DNA of 44,443 bases from Rhodococcus sp. H36-A4 (lineage in GTDB: Bacteria; Actinomycetota; Actinomycetes; Mycobacteriales; Mycobacteriaceae). The stretch is taken from the NCBI RefSeq assembly GCF_027158005.1, contig NZ_JAPVLQ010000012.1:1-44443 (forward strand), in the 5' to 3' direction. Position numbers and translations under genes: made by a program. This document shows positions 1 to 7,273 of the stretch, piece by piece. Under the pieces are notes generated by a model that was given only the letters and a program-made list of their open reading frames with translations, searched no databases and was not told the DNA's origin. Position 1 is the first letter of the stretch. Every line of letters begins with the position of its first letter.

Positions 1-30
1 TAGGACACCGCCGAACATATTTTGCAGTGA

Positions 31-59
31 AGCCCCCAACCGTCAGGTTGGGGGCTTTT
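31..59 (+). terminator. Intrinsic terminator of an upstream gene
   Basis: A perfect 11-bp stem (AGCCCCCAACC at 31-41, its complement at 46-56) closes a 4-base GTCA loop and is followed by TTTC. This is the shape of a Rho-independent terminator. It probably ends a plus-strand gene or RNA whose body lies left of the window; a TGA at 28-30 just before it could be that gene's stop codon. Confidence 0.8.
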
Positions 60-162
60 CTGTGTTCATCCCCCCTTTTTTTTCTTTTGCTGCCGCCCGC
101 TGCAGCGAAAGCGTCGGTGCATTCACATGGGTGCTTGATCGTCGCTTCGATGGCGTCGTCGC

Positions 163-229
163 CACTGTCGCTTCGATGGCGCTTCCACGCTATTTGATCG
201 TATGAATGGACCATTCAAACGATCAGTGG
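163..229. repeat. Structured direct repeat, copy 1
   Basis: This 67-bp unit recurs at 260-326, exactly 97 bases downstream, with only three substitutions (187/284, 219/316, 224/321). Inside it is a long imperfect palindrome at 195-224: 14-base arms around the core TGAATGGACCATTCA, with one mismatch. The beginning of the unit, GTCGCTTCGATGGCG, occurs a third time alone at 141-155. The repeat lies in the 300-bp gap between the terminator and the 3' end of the cyclase gene, and I see no protein-coding gene in that gap. Confidence 0.8.
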
Positions 230-259
230 GGACGTCATCGGACCGCTCGTCCGGATCCA

Positions 260-326
260 CACTGTCGCTTCGATGGCGCTTCCGCGCTATTTGATCGTAT
301 GAATGGACCATTCAAGCGATAAGTGG
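260..326. repeat. Structured direct repeat, copy 2
   Basis: Second copy of the 67-bp unit at 163-229. It keeps the TGAATGGACCATTCA palindrome core (299-313) and adds a small potential hairpin on the minus strand, where GCGC, GGAA and GCGC follow each other. Read on the minus strand the unit lies just downstream of the cyclase stop codon, so copies could form hairpins in that transcript's 3' end. It could also be a REP- or MITE-like element. Confidence 0.8.
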
Positions 327-358
327 AGCGGCGGAGCAACACTCACACTCACAGCTGC

Positions 359-1945
359 CTACGAGCCTTGACCCGACTCGGCCGCTTGCTTCGGGCTGGC
401 GAGGACGGTGTGAACGGACCGGCCACGCAGTGTCACGCTGTCGCCGAGCTCCCAGAGCGACGCTTCTGCCTCAGTGGCGTTGTCGACTGTTGCCTGCGAT
501 GCAAGGATCGCACTAGGAGCGTTTTTGGCGAGTTCGGACAATCTGGCAGCTTCGTTGACCGGGTCACCGATCACTGTGTATTCGAAGCGTGATTTGGCTC
601 CGACGTTGCCGGCGACGGCGCGGCCGGATGCAACGCCAACTGCTGCACTGCATTCGGGGACTTCGTCGAGTAATCGGGTACTGATTTTTCGGGCCGCCGC
701 TAGCGCAGAACCGCAGTGGTCGGGCAGTTCGCCGGGTGCACCGAAGATTGCGAGGGCGGCGTCGCCCTCGAATTTGTTGATGAAGCCACCGTGTTCGTCG
801 ACCTCGTCGACGACGACCGCGAAGAAGCGATTGAGAAGGTCGACGACCTCTTTTGGGGGACTGGATGCGGCAAGCTCCGTCGAGCCGACCAGGTCTATGA
901 AGAACACCGCGATGTCGCGCTCTTCACCTCCGAGCTCCGAGGTTTTGCTGAGAGCAGCCTCGGCGACTTCCTGTCCGACGTGGCGTCCGAAGAGGTCGCG
1001 AATTTTCTCACGCTCGCGGACTCCGTCTGCCATTCTGTTGAACCCGCTTTGTAGCTCGCCTAACTCGGTTCCGTCGTATACAGCCAGATGGACGTCGAGG
1101 TTGCCGCGTTCGACTTCTGCCATCCCGGATCTGACATTGCTGATGGGTGCGGTCGTGGCGAATCCTCCGAGAAGGGTCAGGAAGAATCCGAAGATCAGGG
1201 TGATTCCACCCAGTGCCAGAATTGCGACGGCCATCTGACCCGATTCGGTGTAGTACGGGCGGATGAAACTGAAGATAGCGATGATCATCAGCCCCGCTAC
1301 TGGCACACCGGTTCCGAGGATCCAGGACAGGATCGATCGGCCCATCACTCCGGCGATCCGGATCCGGCGTGGATCGCCTGCTTCGAGTGCGCGGGCGGCG
1401 GCGGGGCGCAATGCGAATTCGCTCAACAGGTAGCTGAAAGCGCAGACAACGGTTCCGCCTGCGCCGATAGTGAATGCCACCTTGGGAATCGACTGAGGAT
1501 CGATGATGCCGTCGATGGTGGTGATCAGAACCAGCCCGACGGTCCACAGGAGTATCTGCAGTCGGGTCAGCTGCCACGGCATCGACAACGTGTTGACCTG
1601 TTCTCGGCGTGTCGGCGGACGGTCCTCGACGGCCCAACGGAGATCTCGAAGTGCTCTCGTCGTTCCCCAGAGCACTCCGACGACGAATGCCAGGAAGACG
1701 TACACCGGAACGACTATGAAGTTGACCCACCAATATTTCTCGACGACGAGAACATCCGGCCCTGGTACGACGACACTGACCAATGTGACGACGATGACGG
1801 CGCCGATCAGATTGGCTCCGAGCAGGAACGTAGTGAGGAGCAGTTGAACACGTATACGACGGCGACGGGGTGATTCGGATATGTCGCCGAGTAGGCGGGA
1901 TCCGAGAGGCGCGACGGATCGTCTCGGTTGCGGCATGGTGGTCAT
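359..1945 (-). CDS. Membrane-bound class III adenylate cyclase with HAMP domain
   Basis: Protein of 528 residues predicted to make cyclic AMP from ATP at the cytoplasmic membrane. Six hydrophobic segments (about 35-58, 73-95, 128-148, 155-176, 205-228, 238-262) are followed by a HAMP linker (about 262-315) and a class III cyclase domain (about 340-515). Visible catalytic positions are Asp351 in FIDLVGST and Asp395 in KFEGDAALA for metals, Lys391 for adenine recognition, and GDPVNEAARL near 460-469. This layout matches the mycobacterial Rv1318c-Rv1320c family, and Rv1320c also sits beside nucS. I chose the ATG at 1945 (a second ATG follows at 1936). A longer reading to 2320 would run antisense through nucS and shows no family signature. 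Confidence 0.9.
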   Translation of the reverse strand: MTTMPQPRRSVAPLGSRLLGDISESPRRRRIRVQLLLTTFLLGANLIGAVIVVTLVSVVVPGPDVLVVEKYWWVNFIVVPVYVFLAFVVGVLWGTTRALRDLRWAVEDRPPTRREQVNTLSMPWQLTRLQILLWTVGLVLITTIDGIIDPQSIPKVAFTIGAGGTVVCAFSYLLSEFALRPAAARALEAGDPRRIRIAGVMGRSILSWILGTGVPVAGLMIIAIFSFIRPYYTESGQMAVAILALGGITLIFGFFLTLLGGFATTAPISNVRSGMAEVERGNLDVHLAVYDGTELGELQSGFNRMADGVREREKIRDLFGRHVGQEVAEAALSKTSELGGEERDIAVFFIDLVGSTELAASSPPKEVVDLLNRFFAVVVDEVDEHGGFINKFEGDAALAIFGAPGELPDHCGSALAAARKISTRLLDEVPECSAAVGVASGRAVAGNVGAKSRFEYTVIGDPVNEAARLSELAKNAPSAILASQATVDNATEAEASLWELGDSVTLRGRSVHTVLASPKQAAESGQGS

Positions 1946-1978
1946 AGAGTAGCGGGCGTGCTGGCTTAGGGTGGTCGA

Positions 1979-2650
1979 GTGCGTCTCGTAATTGCTCGTT
2001 GCCAAGTGGACTATGTCGGCCGCCTCACTGCCCATCTTCCCCCCGCTCGTCGGCTTCTTCTGGTGAAGTCCGATGGCTCGGTGAGTGTGCATGCGGACGA
2101 TCGCGCGTACAAACCGTTGAACTGGATGAGCCCGCCGTGTTGGATGACCGAGACGACCGAGGGCGAGACGATCAAGTGGGTCGTGACGAACAAGGCCGGC
2201 GAGGAACTTCGAATCACGATCGACGAGGTCGAGCTCGACTCGAGTCATGAACTGGGTATCGATCCGGGCTTGGTGAAAGACGGGGTCGAGTCTCACCTTC
2301 AGGAGTTGCTCGCCGAGCATGTCGAGACACTCGGTACCGGCTACACGCTTGTGCGCCGCGAATACATGACGGCTATCGGTCCAGTTGATCTTCTTTGCCG
2401 GAATGCTGACGGTGGAACCGTAGCTGTGGAGATCAAGCGTCGTGGTGAGATCGATGGGGTCGAGCAGTTGACACGCTATCTGGAGCTGTTGAATCGGGAT
2501 CCGGTGCTGTCACCGGTGAGTGGAGTGTTCGCGGCGCAGGTGATCAAGCCGCAAGCCAAAACGCTGGCAGTCGACCGTGGAATCCGATGCGTGACGCTCG
2601 ACTACGACGTGCTGCGCGGTACCGAAAGCACCGAGTTCCGCCTGTTCTGA
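1979..2650 (+). CDS. nucS: Mismatch-specific endonuclease NucS
   Basis: Protein of 223 residues, nearly colinear with M. tuberculosis NucS (Rv1321) as I remember it. NucS (EndoMS) cuts both DNA strands at mismatches and is the core of the non-canonical mismatch repair of actinobacteria that lack MutS and MutL. The C-terminal PD-(D/E)xK nuclease domain shows Asp137 in GPVDLL and Glu151-x-Lys153 in VEIKRR. The chain ends in the hydrophobic RLF, consistent with the sliding-clamp contact known for the family. The GTG at 1979 is the first usable start, since an in-frame TAG lies at 1967-1969. Only 33 bases separate it from the divergent cyclase start, so the promoters must be very compact or the mRNA nearly leaderless. 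Confidence 0.96.
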   Translation: MRLVIARCQVDYVGRLTAHLPPARRLLLVKSDGSVSVHADDRAYKPLNWMSPPCWMTETTEGETIKWVVTNKAGEELRITIDEVELDSSHELGIDPGLVKDGVESHLQELLAEHVETLGTGYTLVRREYMTAIGPVDLLCRNADGGTVAVEIKRRGEIDGVEQLTRYLELLNRDPVLSPVSGVFAAQVIKPQAKTLAVDRGIRCVTLDYDVLRGTESTEFRLF

Positions 2651-2697
2651 TTCGTATGCCGTCGCAGTTGCTCGGGCGTTTCTCTTACACTCGTACT

Positions 2698-3015
2698 GTG
2701 CCTCGACGGAACCACGACCGCAAAGCGGTCCGCAAGAAAGCAGCAGGATCTCCGGATTCGCTCCTCGGCGGCGCCCGGGTAGAGGGCGGACCGGCCGGAT
2801 GGTCCGATGAAGAATTCACTTTTCGGACGGTGCCCGGGAACAGAGCTACGAAGACGTATCGTTGTCCAGGCTGCGATCATGAGGTGAGGCCGGGAGTCGC
2901 GCACGTGGTGGCGTGGCCGTCGGACGATCTGGGCGGCCCGGAGGACCGACGGCATTGGCACACAGGGTGTTGGTCTGGACGGGGAACGAGAGGCCTGACC
3001 AGGCGCTGGTCGTAG
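2698..3015 (+). CDS. Small conserved Cys/His protein of unknown function
   Basis: Protein of 105 residues read from the GTG at 2698; a longer in-frame reading from 2587 would overlap the end of nucS and has no support. The N terminus is strongly basic (PRRNHDRKAVRKK). The C-terminal half contains CPGCDHEVRPGVAHVV and later HWHTGCW, which together could form a zinc site of the ribbon type. It lies 47 bases after nucS in the position held by Rv1322 in M. tuberculosis, and may be cotranscribed with nucS. No enzymatic motif is visible. That it is a real gene is likely from its position and composition; its function is unknown. Confidence 0.7.
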   Translation: MPRRNHDRKAVRKKAAGSPDSLLGGARVEGGPAGWSDEEFTFRTVPGNRATKTYRCPGCDHEVRPGVAHVVAWPSDDLGGPEDRRHWHTGCWSGRGTRGLTRRWS

Positions 3016-3023
3016 CCAGCGCC
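3002..3023. terminator. Hairpin between convergent genes
   Basis: Eight-base perfect arms GGCGCTGG (3002-3009) and CCAGCGCC (3016-3023) enclose a six-base loop holding the TAG stop codon (3013-3015) of the preceding plus-strand gene. The convergent minus-strand gene ends at 3031. The placement suggests a bidirectional transcription end, though there is no T-run. Confidence 0.45.
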
Positions 3024-3030
3024 CGGTGAA

Positions 3031-3966
3031 TCAAGATGACGTGGAAGCCTTTTCCTTGCCTAGATCGACCACATCGTCCTTGGCCTTCGGGGAAGCGGCG
3101 GGCTCGGCTGCGTCGAGCAATTCGCTCTCCCGGTTGACCGACGCGAGCATTGCGGGCACGGAGTCGAGTTGGCCACGAATACCGAGTAGCTGGGCGAGCA
3201 CTCGGCTGCGCAGCACTCGGAGTTCCTCGGCCAGTTCCTTCGAGTGCGCGATCCGTCGTTCGGCCTGTTCGGTCGCGGCCTGAAGTCGGCGAGTCGATTC
3301 CTTCGTGGCCTCTTCGATGCGGTGTGCAGCGTCGGCTTTGCTCGATGCTTCGAGGTCTTCGAGAGCCGCGAGGATCTTGGTGCGGCGATCGGCCATGGTG
3401 ATCTCGAAGTCCTCTTGAACCTTGGCGCGCTTGGCCTCGGATTCGGCGGCGAGCTGATCGCGCTCGGACTGCGCTGCCTCCACCACGCGAGCCGCCTCGG
3501 TGCGCGCCTGAGCCATCGTCTGCTCGTGCTCGGTCTCGAGCGCGGAACGACGCTCCTCCAACTCGGCGACGAGTGTTTCGTGACGACCGCGTAGACGCGC
3601 GCTCTCTTGCTCGGCGACCGAGACCATCTCTTCGGACTCGGCGTGCGCTTTGGCCCGAACTTCGGAGGCCTCGTCGGATGCCAGTCTGAGCATCCGCGAG
3701 ATCCGGTCACTCATCCCCTCTGCCGTCGTAGGAGGCACCGACAGTCGGTCGATGTCCTTGCGCAGTTCGTCGATCTCGTCCCGAGCGTCGTCCAGTTGTT
3801 TGGCCAGGTCGCGGGCTTGGGCTGCAGCGGCATCGCGATCGGCGGTAGTCAGCCGAAGCTCAGCGTCGAACCGTTCGAAGTAGTTGGTGACTTCGTCGCG
3901 ATCGAATCCTTTTCGGACGAGAGAGAAAGGAAGTTGCACCCCGGTGCGATCTTGCTCGTTTGCCAT
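3031..3966 (-). CDS. DivIVA-like coiled-coil protein
   Basis: About 311 residues from the ATG at 3966. The first 30 residues (LPFSLVRKGFDRDEVTNYF) resemble the N-terminal membrane-curvature-sensing segment of DivIVA/Wag31 proteins. Almost all the rest (about 40-285) is heptad-rich coiled coil full of Glu, Arg, Ala and Lys, ending in a short acidic tail. Such proteins scaffold polar growth and septation in actinobacteria, but this is not Wag31 itself, which sits in the division cluster; the nearest relative I recall is the mycobacterial coiled-coil protein Rv1682. A TTG at 3975 is an alternative start and has the better-placed AAGG-like ribosome site. Function is inferred from the domain only. 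Confidence 0.8.
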   Translation of the reverse strand: MANEQDRTGVQLPFSLVRKGFDRDEVTNYFERFDAELRLTTADRDAAAAQARDLAKQLDDARDEIDELRKDIDRLSVPPTTAEGMSDRISRMLRLASDEASEVRAKAHAESEEMVSVAEQESARLRGRHETLVAELEERRSALETEHEQTMAQARTEAARVVEAAQSERDQLAAESEAKRAKVQEDFEITMADRRTKILAALEDLEASSKADAAHRIEEATKESTRRLQAATEQAERRIAHSKELAEELRVLRSRVLAQLLGIRGQLDSVPAMLASVNRESELLDAAEPAASPKAKDDVVDLGKEKASTSS

Positions 3967-4011
3967 GGCGGTCAACTTACCTTTGCCAGGTTTTCAGGGC
4001 CATACGGTGGG

Positions 4012-4491
4012 TCAATGAACTGATATCTCGGATGGTTCCACCAATTCGATGAGTACGCCACCTGCATCTTTCGGGTGAATGAAATTGATACGCGAATCTG
4101 CGGTGCCGCGACGAGGTGCGTCGTAGAGCAGTCGAACCCCACGGCTGCGTAGTTCGTCGGAGATCTCCTCGATGCTGCTGACCCGGTAGGCCAGTTGTTG
4201 CAAGCCGGGTCCGCTACGGCCGATGAACTTGGCGATGGTCGACTCTTCGTTCAGCGGTGCGAGCAACTGAAGTGCGGCCGACGCCGAAGTGGCGCCGGGA
4301 AAGGACAGCATGGCCTCGCGGACGCCCTGCTCCTCGTTGACTTCTTCGTGTGTTGCCACCATTCCGAGATGTTCGGTGTACCAGGCGATGGCGACATCGA
4401 GGTCCGGCACAGCGATGCCGACGTGGTCGATAGCCGTCACCAGGTCGGATCGGAGTGGGGTACTCGTGGGAGACTGCGTGGTGGAGGTCAT
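4012..4491 (-). CDS. mce: Methylmalonyl-CoA epimerase
   Basis: Protein of 159 residues of the vicinal-oxygen-chelate (glyoxalase-like) fold, predicted to interconvert (S)- and (R)-methylmalonyl-CoA in propionate and odd-chain fatty-acid catabolism. Family hallmarks are IDHVGIAVPDL at 21-31, APLNEESTIAKFI at 78-90 and INFIHPKDAGGVLIELVEP at 135-153. By alignment from memory with the Propionibacterium enzyme, the metal ligands map to His23, Gln75 and Glu149, while the fourth, usually histidine, is Gln99 in GLQQLAYRV. It is divergent from the thiolase gene with 95 bases between them, and corresponds to Rv1322A. Confidence 0.9.
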   Translation of the reverse strand: MTSTTQSPTSTPLRSDLVTAIDHVGIAVPDLDVAIAWYTEHLGMVATHEEVNEEQGVREAMLSFPGATSASAALQLLAPLNEESTIAKFIGRSGPGLQQLAYRVSSIEEISDELRSRGVRLLYDAPRRGTADSRINFIHPKDAGGVLIELVEPSEISVH

Positions 4492-4586
4492 GCAGTCGAC
4501 GTTAGCGTCAGCTGGATCGAATCGCTCACTGGGGCTGTTGTAGAGATCGACGACTCACTTTTCGTGCAATTGGTTGGAGGAACATT

Positions 4587-5777
4587 GTGACTACTTCTGT
4601 CATCATCGCCGGGGCTCGCACACCGGTAGGCAAGCTGTCCGGGGCGTTGAGGGATCTGTCCGGTTCGGACCTCGGCGGTATCGCGATAAAGGGTGCGCTC
4701 GAGAAGGCCGGTGTCGCCCCGGACCTCGTCGAGTACGTCATCATGGGCCAGGTTCTCACCGCAGGTGCAGGTCAGATCCCAGCTCGTCAGGCCGCTGCTG
4801 CCGCCGGTATTCCAATGGATGTTCCCGCGCTGACCATCAACAAGGTGTGCCTTTCCGGGGTCGACGCGATCGCCCTCGCTGATCAGCTGATCCGGGCGGG
4901 CGAGTTCGAGGTCGTCGTTGCCGGCGGTCAGGAGTCGATGACCCAGGCGCCGCATATGCTCGAAAAGTCTCGCGGGGGCTACAAGTACGGCGACGTGACC
5001 ATGCGTGATCATCTGGCCTACGACGGCCTGTACGACATCTTCACCGATCAGGCGATGGGTGGACTTACCGAATCACGCAACGAAGGCCCCACTTCCAGCA
5101 CGCGTGAGGAACAGGACGCGTTCGCGGCCGCATCTCATCAACGCGCGGCAGCGGCTTGGAAGAACGGGATCTTCGACGACGAGGTCGTTCCGGTCAGCAT
5201 CCCGCAGCGCAAAGGTGACCCGATCGTGGTGTCCCAGGACGAAGGCATCCGCGCCGATACGACTACCGATACTCTCGCCAAGCTTCGCCCGGCGTTCAGT
5301 AAGACCGGCACGATCACCGCGGGCAATGCCTCGACCATCAACGACGGTGCCGCGGCCGTGATCGTCATGAGCCGTGACAAGGCCGAGAGTCTTGGGCTGA
5401 GGTGGATTGCCGAGATCGGCGCGCACGGCGTCGTCGCAGGTCCGGATTCTTCGCTGCAGAGCCAGCCCGCTCGGGCGATCGCCAAGGCGTGCGCCAAAGA
5501 AGGGATCGACCCGAAGGATCTCGATCTGATCGAGATCAACGAGGCTTTCGCTGCGGTCGGTATCGCCTCCACCCGTGAACTCGGCATCGACGATGCCAAG
5601 GTCAACGTCAATGGTGGAGCAATTGCTATCGGGCACCCCCTGGGAATGTCCGGTGCACGCATTGCGCTGCATCTCGCACTCGAGCTCGGACGCCGCGGCG
5701 GAGGAATCGGCGCGGCAGCATTGTGCGGTGGCGGCGGACAGGGCGATGCGCTGATCGTTCGGGTACCGAAGTCCTGA
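4587..5777 (+). CDS. fadA4: Acetyl-CoA acetyltransferase (thiolase)
   Basis: Protein of 396 residues of the thiolase family, which condenses two acetyl-CoA or cleaves acetoacetyl-CoA. Catalytic positions are visible: nucleophile Cys88 in NKVCLSG, His350 in [10 protein letters not shown] and Cys380 in LCGGGGQGD, and NEAF near 313 is also present. Full length agrees with the family (about 390). The GTG at 4587 has a strong GGAGGA ribosome site at 4576-4581. The M. tuberculosis counterpart by position is Rv1323 (fadA4). A perfect 17-bp hairpin follows the stop codon. Confidence 0.93.
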   Translation: MTTSVIIAGARTPVGKLSGALRDLSGSDLGGIAIKGALEKAGVAPDLVEYVIMGQVLTAGAGQIPARQAAAAAGIPMDVPALTINKVCLSGVDAIALADQLIRAGEFEVVVAGGQESMTQAPHMLEKSRGGYKYGDVTMRDHLAYDGLYDIFTDQAMGGLTESRNEGPTSSTREEQDAFAAASHQRAAAAWKNGIFDDEVVPVSIPQRKGDPIVVSQDEGIRADTTTDTLAKLRPAFSKTGTITAGNASTINDGAAAVIVMSRDKAESLGLRWIAEIGAHGVVAGPDSSLQSQPARAIAKACAKEGIDPKDLDLIEINEAFAAVGIASTRELGIDDAKVNVNGGAIAIGHPLGMSGARIALHLALELGRRGGGIGAAALCGGGGQGDALIVRVPKS

Positions 5778-5782
5778 CGTTC

Positions 5783-5840
5783 GGTCTGGTCTCACTTCGC
5801 GTTCGCCGCTTCTGCTGGGGCGTCGAAGTGAGACCAGACC
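5783..5840. terminator. Long hairpin after the thiolase gene
   Basis: GGTCTGGTCTCACTTCG (5783-5799) pairs perfectly with 5824-5840 over 17 bases around a 24-base loop, starting five bases after the thiolase stop codon. There is no T-run, as is common for actinobacterial terminators. It could instead be a small mobile palindrome. Confidence 0.6.
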
Positions 5841-5871
5841 CACTACGCTCTGTCGTAGTCGATCGGGCACA

Positions 5872-6249
5872 ATGGGGCGCATGCTGACCTTCTTCGATCT
5901 GAGCACCACGGCCAAGAGATTCCGTTTTTTCGCAGTCCTCGAGGCGTTTACGTGGCTGGGTCTGTTGGTTGGAATGGCCTTCAAGTGGCTGCCCGCGGAC
6001 GGCAATGAGATCGGTGTCAAAATCTTCGGTCCGATCCACGGCGCGGTGTTCGTGATCTACGTCCTGATCTCGATCCTGACAGCAGTCAAACTTCGCTGGG
6101 ATATCAAGACCAGCGTGCTCGCGCTTCTTGCCAGCATTCCGCCGTTCGGGACCGTCGTGTTCGAGATTTGGGCCACGCGAACAGGCCGTCTCGCCGAGCT
6201 GAGCACGTCCGAACCTGCCCTGGCAAAGGGCGCAGGCACGCCCTCGTAG
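5872..6249 (+). CDS. DUF3817 integral membrane protein
   Basis: Protein of 125 residues with three hydrophobic segments (about 19-40, 55-75 and 87-105) and the DUF3817 pattern: FRFFAVLEAFTWLGLL, then GPIHGAVFVIYVL, then LRWDIKTSVLALLASIPPFGTVVFE. These are small membrane proteins of unknown function, often in actinobacteria. A paralogue of the same fold is encoded at 25170-25517. The start is either the ATG at 5872 or the one at 5881; neither has a clear ribosome site. It probably has its own promoter, since a long hairpin separates it from the thiolase gene. Confidence 0.85.
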   Translation: MGRMLTFFDLSTTAKRFRFFAVLEAFTWLGLLVGMAFKWLPADGNEIGVKIFGPIHGAVFVIYVLISILTAVKLRWDIKTSVLALLASIPPFGTVVFEIWATRTGRLAELSTSEPALAKGAGTPS

Positions 6250-6304
6250 TTCCCACGAGTACCAGCAGTAGTGAGTCTTCACCGTTAGTGACAAACTGTA
6301 GGGC

Positions 6305-7255
6305 GTGACTCGTCCCGGTTCTCGCTCTTCAGCCCGTCCGCCAACTGCCGTCCCGGCATCCATCGCAGGTGCCGTCGACCTCTCTGCTCTGAAGGATCGT
6401 CCGGCGCCGCCGCCTGCTGCTGGAAACGACGACTCTTCAGCAGGTCTGGCTCCTATCGTCGATGTGACGACTGCCAACTTCGAGGCGGAGGTCCTGCAGC
6501 GGTCTTCGCAGGTCCCGGTGATCGTAGATCTCGGGTCGGCTCGATCTCCGCAGTCTGCTGCGCTGACTCGGCAACTGGGCCAGCTGGCGCTCGAGGCGGG
6601 CGGGGCCTGGGTGCATGCGCGGGTGGATGTCGACAGCAACCCTCAGATCGCGCAAGCCTTCGGCGTCAAGGCCATTCCTACGGTCATCGCGGTAGCAGCT
6701 GGACAGCCGCTCGCTGATTTCGAAGGCTCGCAGCCCGATGAGCAGCTGCGGAAATGGCTCGAGGCTGTCGAGCAGGCGACGGCGGGCAAGCTCACCGGCC
6801 CGCTCAACGCGGGCGACGACGCCGGTGAGGATGAACCCGAGCCGGAGGATCCTCGATTCGTCGCGGCCGAGGAGGCAATCGACGAGGGTGACTTCGTTGC
6901 TGCTGAAGCTGCGTATCAGGCGATCATCGACGCCGAGCCGTCGAACACGGAGGCGCTTGCTGCGCTTCGTCAGGTGCGCTTTCTCGCACGAGTCCAACAC
7001 GTCGATGTCGACGCCGTGGAACGCGCAGACGCTACGCCGTCCGATGTGACGGCTCAGATCGAAGCTGCTGACGTCGAGCTGTCTCAGCAGAAACCAGAAG
7101 CTGCGTTCGCCCGACTCATTGCCGGCATCAAGAAGACGGCAGGTGACGAGCGCACGCAACTGCGGACGCGCCTACTCGAACTTTTCGAGCTGTTCGATGC
7201 TGCGGATCCGATCGTGGTGGCTGCACGTCGAAAGCTGGCTTCTGCCCTGTACTGA
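6305..7255 (+). CDS. Thioredoxin-fold/TPR co-chaperone-like protein (CnoX/YbbN type)
   Basis: Protein of 316 residues corresponding to Rv1324. After a low-complexity Pro/Ala/Ser stretch (1-48), a thioredoxin fold occupies about 50-165, recognised by VPVIVDLGSARSPQS, VDVDSNPQIAQAFGVKAIPTVIAV and the terminal helix. The CxxC active site is replaced by a serine-containing stretch (SARSPQS), so it cannot act as a classical disulfide reductase. An acidic linker (about 168-182) leads to a TPR-like helical region (about 183-316). This is the architecture of YbbN/CnoX, which protects folding clients and hands them to chaperones. The GTG at 6305 is taken as start without a clear ribosome site. Confidence 0.85.
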   Translation: MTRPGSRSSARPPTAVPASIAGAVDLSALKDRPAPPPAAGNDDSSAGLAPIVDVTTANFEAEVLQRSSQVPVIVDLGSARSPQSAALTRQLGQLALEAGGAWVHARVDVDSNPQIAQAFGVKAIPTVIAVAAGQPLADFEGSQPDEQLRKWLEAVEQATAGKLTGPLNAGDDAGEDEPEPEDPRFVAAEEAIDEGDFVAAEAAYQAIIDAEPSNTEALAALRQVRFLARVQHVDVDAVERADATPSDVTAQIEAADVELSQQKPEAAFARLIAGIKKTAGDERTQLRTRLLELFELFDAADPIVVAARRKLASALY

Positions 7256-7273
7256 TGTTGGGCACCGTGCTGG

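Noticed and set aside
123..326. CRISPR array
   Set aside because: Only two full copies, units of 67 bases with a 30-base gap, no cas genes anywhere in the window.
1946..2320. Upstream extension of the cyclase reading frame (125 extra codons)
   Set aside because: It runs antisense through nucS, shows no membrane or cyclase features, and an ATG at 1945 gives a complete protein.
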